Source: Congeria kusceri
Taxonomy: Eukaryota > Mollusca > Bivalvia > Myida > Dreissenidae
Direction of reading: 5' to 3'
DNA: 64,000 nt
Assembly (NCBI GenBank): GCA_027627225.1
Contig: CM051040.1
Span: 29,121,634 to 29,185,633, forward strand
Part shown: positions 59,501-64,000 of the stretch, piece by piece
Layout: each line of letters begins with the position of its first letter
How positions within the stretch are numbered: position 1 is the stretch's first letter
The notes under the pieces: model-generated
Told to the model about the DNA's origin: nothing
The model's database searches: none
The model's input: only the letters and a program-made list of their open reading frames with translations
Made by a program: the position numbers and the translations under genes

Positions 59501-61859
59501 ACATGCGATAAGTACTTGGGGACGTTGTTGTCAGTGTAATGCCACAAGCGGTGTCACATGCTTATAGGACTTGGGGACTTCTAGTCATAGTAATGCCGCA
59601 CGTGCTGTCACATTGCTATTGGACTGGGGACGTCTTGTCAAAGTAATGCCGCACAGGCTGTTACATGCATACAGGACTTGGGGACTTCTAGTCAGAGTAA
59701 TGCCGCACGGGGTGTCACATGCTTAAAGTACTCGAGTACGTCTTGTCAAAGTAATTCCGCACGGGCTGTCACATGCTTATAGGACTTCGGGACTTCTAGT
59801 CAGAGCAATGCCGCACGGGCTGTCACATGCTTATAGGACTCGGGGACGTCTTGTCAAAGTAATGCCGCACGGGCTGTCACATGCTTATAAGACTTGGGGA
59901 CTTCAAGTCAGAGAAATGCCTCGCGGCGTGTCACATGTTTAAAGGACTTGGGGACTTCCAGTCAAAGTAATGCCGCGCGGGCTGTCACATGCTTATAGGA
60001 CTCTGGGACGTCTTGTCAAAGTAAAGCCGCACTTGCTGTCACATGCGTAAAGTACTCGGGGACGTCTTGTCAAAGTAATGCCGCACATGCTGTCACATGC
60101 TTATAGGACTTGGGGAAATTTAATCAGAGTAATTCCGCACGGGCAGTCACATGCTTATAGGACTCGGGGACGTCTGGTCAAAGTAATGCCGCACAGGCTG
60201 TCACATGCTTATAGGACTTGGGGACGTCTTGTCAAAGTAATGACGCACCGGGTGTCACATGCGTAACGTACTCTGGGACGTCTTTTCAAAGTAATGCCGC
60301 ACGGGCTGTCACATGCTTATAGGACTTGCGGACTTCTAGTCAAAGTAATGCCGCACGTGCATTCACATGCTTATAGGGCTTGGGGCCTTGTAGTCAAAGT
60401 AATGCCGCACGGGCTGTCACATGCTTATAGTACTTGGGGACATCTTGTCAAAGTAATGCGTACGGGCAGTCATATGCTTATAGGACTTGGGGACTTCTAG
60501 TCAAAGTAATGCCGCGCAGGCAGTCACATACTTATAGGACTTGGGGACATCTAGTCAAAGTAATGCCGCACGGGCTGTCACATGCTTGTAGGACTTGGGG
60601 ACTTGTAATCAAAGTAATGCCGCACGGGCTGTCACATGCTTATAGGACTTGGGGACTTGTAGTCAAAGTAATGCCGCACGGTCAGTCACATGCTTATAGG
60701 ACTCGGGGACGTCTTGTCAAAGTAATGCCGCACAGGCAGTCACATGCTTATGGGACTTGGGGACTTCTAGTCCAAGTTATGCCGCACGGGCTGGCAGATG
60801 CGTAAAGTACTTGGGGACTTCTAGTCAAAGTAATGCCGCACGGGCAGTCACATGCTTTTAGGACTTGGGGTCTTCTAGTCGAGTAATGCCGCACGGGATG
60901 GCACATGCGTAAAGTACTTGGTAACTTCTAGTCAAAGTAATGCCGCACGGGGTGTCACATGCGTCAAGTACTCGTGGACGTCTTGTCAACGTAATCCCGC
61001 ACGGGCTGTCACATACTTATAGGACTTGGGGACTTCTAGTCAGAGTAATGCCACAAAGGCTGTCACATGCTTATAGGACTTGGGTACTTCTAGTTAGACT
61101 AATGCCGCACAGACTGTCACATGCGTAAAGAACTCGGGTACGTCTTGTCAAAGTAATGCCACACTGGCTGTCTCATGCTTATAGGACTTGGGGACTTCTA
61201 GTCAGAGTAATGCCGCACGGGCTGTCACGTGCTTATAGGTCTCGGGGACGTCTTGTCAAAGTAATGCCGCACGGGGTGTCACATGCTTTTAGGACTTGGG
61301 GACTTCTAGTCAGAGTAATGCCGCACGGGCTGTCACATGCTTATAGGACTCGTGTCGTCTTGTCAAAGTAATGCCGCACAGGCTGTCACATGCGTAAAGT
61401 AGTTGTGGACGTCTTGTCAAAGTAATGCCGCAAGGTGTGTCACATGCTTATTGGACTTGGGGACTTCTAGTCAAAGTAATGCCGCGCGGGCTGTCACGTG
61501 CTTATAGGACGCGGGTACGTCTTGTCAAAGTAATGCCGCACGGGCTGTCACATGCTTTTAGGACTTGGGGACGTCTTGTCAAAGTAATGACGCACCGGGT
61601 GTCACATGCGTAACGTACTCTGGGACGTCTTGTCAAAGTTATGCCGCAGGGGCTGTCACATGCTTATAGTAATTATGGACTTCTAGTCAAAGTAATGCCG
61701 CACGTGCATTCACATGCTTATAGGACTTGAGGCCTTGTTGTCAAAGTGATGCCGAACGGGCTGTCACATGCTTATAGTACTTGGGGACCTCTTGTCAAAG
61801 TAATGCCGCACGGGCAGTCATATGCTTTTAGGACTTGGGGACTTCTAGTCAGAGTAATG
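47536..61859. repeat. 54-bp intronic satellite, main block
   Basis: About 265 further copies of the same 54-bp unit without another large interruption. Subtypes with 'ctcggggacgtcttgtc' become common in the right half. Composite blocks recur: the run starting AATCACGCACCGGGTGTCAT appears at about 55655 and 56998, and TGACGCACCGGGTGTCACAT at 60241 and 61587, both about 1,345 bp apart, showing higher-order duplication. No protein or RNA gene is supported within it. Confidence 0.97.
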
Positions 61860-61860
61860 G

Positions 61861-61985
61861 CCGTAGAAATAATTTCATGACCAATCCCCACACAAGTTAT
61901 GTGGCCGGGCTGGGAATCGAACCCGCGATCCTTGGATTTGTAGTCCAGCGCTCTATCAACTGAGCTAATTGATTTTAGACTTCTT
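61861..61985 (-). mobile_element. tRNA-derived SINE-like sequence at the array edge
   Basis: The minus strand from about 61969 to 61902 has a full A box (TAGCTCAGTTGATAGAG), an anticodon arm (CTGGA, loop CTACAAA, TCCAA) and a B box (GGTTCGATTCC). The 5' acceptor side does not pair with the 3' end (CCCGGCCAC), so it is not a working tRNA. It replaces the satellite exactly where the array ends. The anticodon would be ACA if taken literally. Confidence 0.6.
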
Positions 61986-62062
61986 GTTCAGTAATTAACC
62001 TTTGGCCTGTCTCAGGGATAATCATCATCCAATTTCAACGTTGCTGTTCGACTTGCCTACAG

Positions 62063-62222
62063 GTCCAACACTACCGGCGCTGCCGATCACTGACGGTCCC
62101 ATGGACATGGACTTCACGACGCCCGCCTACTTCTTCCAGATGTCCAGCTGCGAGGTGGCCGAGGGCCGCCTGGCAAGATTCGACTGCCGCGTGGTGGCCT
62201 ATCCCAGACCGGAAATCGTCTG
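62063..62222 (+). CDS. Ig domain exon, N-terminal half
   Basis: Phase 1 in (acceptor CTACAG at 62062) and phase 2 out (donor TG/GTAATG). It encodes a proline-rich lead, then PAYFFQMSSCEVAEGRLARF with B-strand Cys and YPRPEIVW; the Trp codon is split by the intron. It completes an I-set domain with 62613-62788. GC is clearly higher than in the surrounding introns. Confidence 0.93.
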
Positions 62223-62612
62223 GTAATGCTTATGTTAATATTTCGAACGGCAAGTGTGCAGATATGAGAATTGTCGTCTATAGACAAAACATAAAGATAA
62301 ATGCATTCAAGTTAGTAAAGACATCTACTGTTTTCAGATTTGTCGCAACCATATTGTCGGGTGATTGATATTGAAGCAACACACACACTGTAATAGATTT
62401 GTTTGTATATTTTGTTTTTCATAATCCTTGTCATCGAAGCGTGAAGTAAATTATGCTCATTGATGTCACTATTTCCTGAAGCTGCTTATTGTATTTCTTT
62501 AACTGAAACCGCAAACTTTTAACTTTTTTCAGTATAATTATAAAATAAGACGCAATGAAATCATATTCACATGAAAACAAATTGACATTGTACATGCTAT
62601 AATTTCCACCAG
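62223..62612. other. Short intron inside an Ig domain
   Basis: 390-bp AT-rich intron splitting the core Trp codon. Both splice sites are canonical. Nothing else seen. Confidence 0.85.
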
Positions 62613-62788
62613 GATGCGAGACGGCAAAGTGATCGATGCCAGCGACAGGTTCAAGCTCCTGAACTTCAACAATGAGATCTACTCACTCCTCATTCAGGAT
62701 GTAAAATTGGGGGACACGGGCCGCTACACGTGCTGGGCCCGCAACAAGTTCGGGGAGGCGATGACGGAGGCGTACTTGAATGTAATCA
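62613..62788 (+). CDS. Ig domain exon, C-terminal half
   Basis: Phase 2 in, phase 1 out, with donor ATCA/GTAAGT. It encodes MRDGKVIDASDRFKLLNF and the E-F signature VKLGDTGRYTCWARNKFGEA, with Cys present. Joined to 62063-62222 it makes one complete canonical I-set domain. Confidence 0.95.
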
Positions 62789-62857
62789 GTAAGTATCGAG
62801 TGGTGTTTTGAATGTTATATCCCAGGTGTTTGGTGCGCTGTATAGTGGATGTAGGTC

Positions 62858-62930
62858 ACTGCAAGTTCGGGGAGGCGATGACAGAAGCGTATTTGAATGT
62901 AATCAGTAATTCTCTACTGGTGTTTTGAGG
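62858..62930 (+). pseudogene. Partial duplicate of the exon 62613 3' end
   Basis: The segment CAAGTTCGGGGAGGCGATGA and the following coding-like bases repeat the last ~50 bp of the preceding exon and about 20 bp of its intron (compare 62739-62812). The donor has changed from GTAAGT to GTAATT and there is no Ig B-E region, so it is a non-functional exon fragment made by a short local duplication. Confidence 0.85.
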
Positions 62931-63198
62931 CGTTATACGTATTAAAATATTCGTCAAAACTGTATTATGATTGGACACGGGTGTGTGTAACTTTCATCTC
63001 TGATTAATAGCAAAATTTACATGAATTTGGACCTGAAATCCAACCAAATGTGACAGTTGTCTAGGTGATAAGCGCAGAAACCAACTACTGTCCTAGGCGG
63101 GCGGTGTGTAGAATGTGACTGACCGTATTTCGGTTTAATAACTGAGCTTTTGACGCCGTATCAAAATTTGAGGTTCTGTTGTCGACTGCGCGACTTAA
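62931..63198. other. Intron, no recognised feature
   Basis: Non-coding sequence between the exon fragment and a MITE. Confidence 0.5.
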
Positions 63199-63500
63199 GA
63201 AATAATTTTCGATTTATCGTTGTTTATCGGCCAATAAACAATGATTTGGAGTTCTAATGAGTAGTAACGCATCAGAACGACAAAGCGTTGTTTATTGGCT
63301 GATAAACAACGATAATGCGAAAATTATTTCGATTCTAACATGATTTGAAATATATTTTTGCAATTGTAATTGGAACTACTTTTTACTAAACTCCGCTCAG
63401 AATCTGGACTTCTTTTTGCGTTGTTTATTGGGTAGTTCACCAACGATAATTTTGTTCTTTGTCTATAGAAAAATTAGCAAGTACATGTATCATGTTAGAA
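63199..63500 (+). mobile_element. MITE, long inverted-repeat family, best copy
   Basis: Two arms of about 54 bp (63199-63253 and 63275-63330) are inverted copies starting AAATAATTTTCGATTTATCG and ending CGATAATGCGAAAATTATTT. A tail of about 160 bp follows. The same sequence recurs, whole or in part, at 13283, 13935, 33650 and 38559. It ends just before the branch region of the next exon. Confidence 0.8.
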
Positions 63501-63520
63501 TAATTGTTTCTTATTTCCAG

Positions 63521-63782
63521 GCCTTACAGAGGACAAAGAGGAGGGAGATATTGCGCCGAAATTTCTGACTCGATTTTATGATCAGCAGACGACAGAAGGG
63601 ACGGCCACGGAATTTCAGTGTCTGGTTGCCGGCCGACCGGAGCCAGAGGTCGCGTGGTTGCATAACGATAGCGATATTACCGCTGACGTCGGGATCCGGA
63701 CAAAACGCAAAGATGGCGTCGTCAAGTTGGAGATTAGGAAACCTCGTTTGGACCATACTGGAACTTTCATCTGTCAGCTAAC
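63521..63782 (+). CDS. Ig I-set domain exon, domain continues beyond the window
   Basis: Phase 1 in (TTATTTCCAG), phase 2 out (AAC/GTATGT). It encodes an acidic lead, then IAPKFLTRFYDQQTTEGTAT, FQCLVAGRPEPEVAWLHND and LDHTGTFICQLT, i.e. strands A to F with both disulfide Cys and the core Trp. The G strand must be in the next exon, outside the window. Confidence 0.93.
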
Positions 63783-64000
63783 GTATGTATTGGTCTAGTT
63801 ATGACTGTCAGTAATTTAACCAGACATTTTATTGTATTTTTGTGTCAATTACATGGAAATACCTATACTGATACATGTATTGAAGCGTGTGTTTTTTAAA
63901 CAACCATTAACAAAATTAGAAACATATTGACCTCGTATGCGCACCAATACTGTAAACGAAAGAACATCAGACTGTACCAATAACTGAAATATAAGCCCCA

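Noticed and set aside
43485..61859. Dozens of open frames coding MPHGLSHAYRTWGLLVKV-type repeats
   Set aside because: The 54-bp unit is divisible by three, so any frame without a stop stays open. They are broken repeatedly by indels, lack splice sites, and lie inside an intron between phase-matched exons.
43485..61859. CRISPR-like array of regular repeats
   Set aside because: The units are continuous with no unique spacers, and the genome is clearly animal.
61902..61969. Functional tRNA gene with anticodon ACA
   Set aside because: The 5' acceptor strand does not match the 3' strand, and the sequence continues into SINE-like flank at the satellite border.

Overview
The window is nuclear DNA of an invertebrate animal, most likely a bivalve mollusc. 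The evidence is spliced Ig-domain exons with GT/AG introns, a BEL/Pao LTR retrotransposon, a LINE 3' end, tRNA-derived short elements, and AT-rich introns full of repeat types I recognise from bivalve genomes (a roughly 165-bp internal-satellite element, a 157-bp repeat with an 'aaggtcaaggtcacac' motif, and short inverted-repeat elements with ends resembling 'ggtattcac...'). The species assignment is inference. There are no prokaryotic operons.

The backbone is one plus-strand host gene that enters from the left and leaves on the right. It has at least ten supported exons: 3893-4158, 7480-11576, 12034-12247, 33479-33584, 37683-37841, 41895-41993, 42944-43180, 62063-62222, 62613-62788 and 63521-63782. 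Splice phases agree at every junction except two complications, at 12247/33479 and inside 7480-11576. The exons encode I-set immunoglobulin domains of the titin/twitchin/obscurin/palladin muscle type, joined by low-complexity linkers. The most unusual exon (about 4.1 kb) encodes a roughly 1,365-residue acidic insert ending in 24 copies of a 12-residue Asp/Gln/Val/Thr repeat. It carries a 1-bp frame break near 10325.

The introns are dominated by repeats. The intron from about 12.2 to 33.5 kb holds a tandem BEL/Pao array, LTR-body-LTR-body-LTR (16010-29564), flanked by a 5-bp target duplication GTGCC and coding two identical 1,824-residue Gag-Pol proteins. It also holds a bivalve-type internal-satellite element and several MITEs. 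The intron 43181-62062 is almost entirely a 54-bp satellite (about 17.5 kb, about 320 copies), split by a truncated minus-strand LINE and bounded on the right by a tRNA-derived SINE-like sequence. Smaller repeats include a 35-bp minisatellite that runs up to the first Ig exon, an (ATT)n tract, a 34-bp GC-rich minisatellite grown from the end of a MITE, and poly-C and poly-G tracts.

Together this looks like part of a very large muscle-cytoskeleton gene whose introns and one exon have expanded by tandem duplication and transposon insertion. The most noteworthy signals are the repeat-encoded acidic exon, the 17.5-kb intronic satellite with higher-order structure, the tandem BEL with an intact target duplication, and a partial exon duplication next to 62788.
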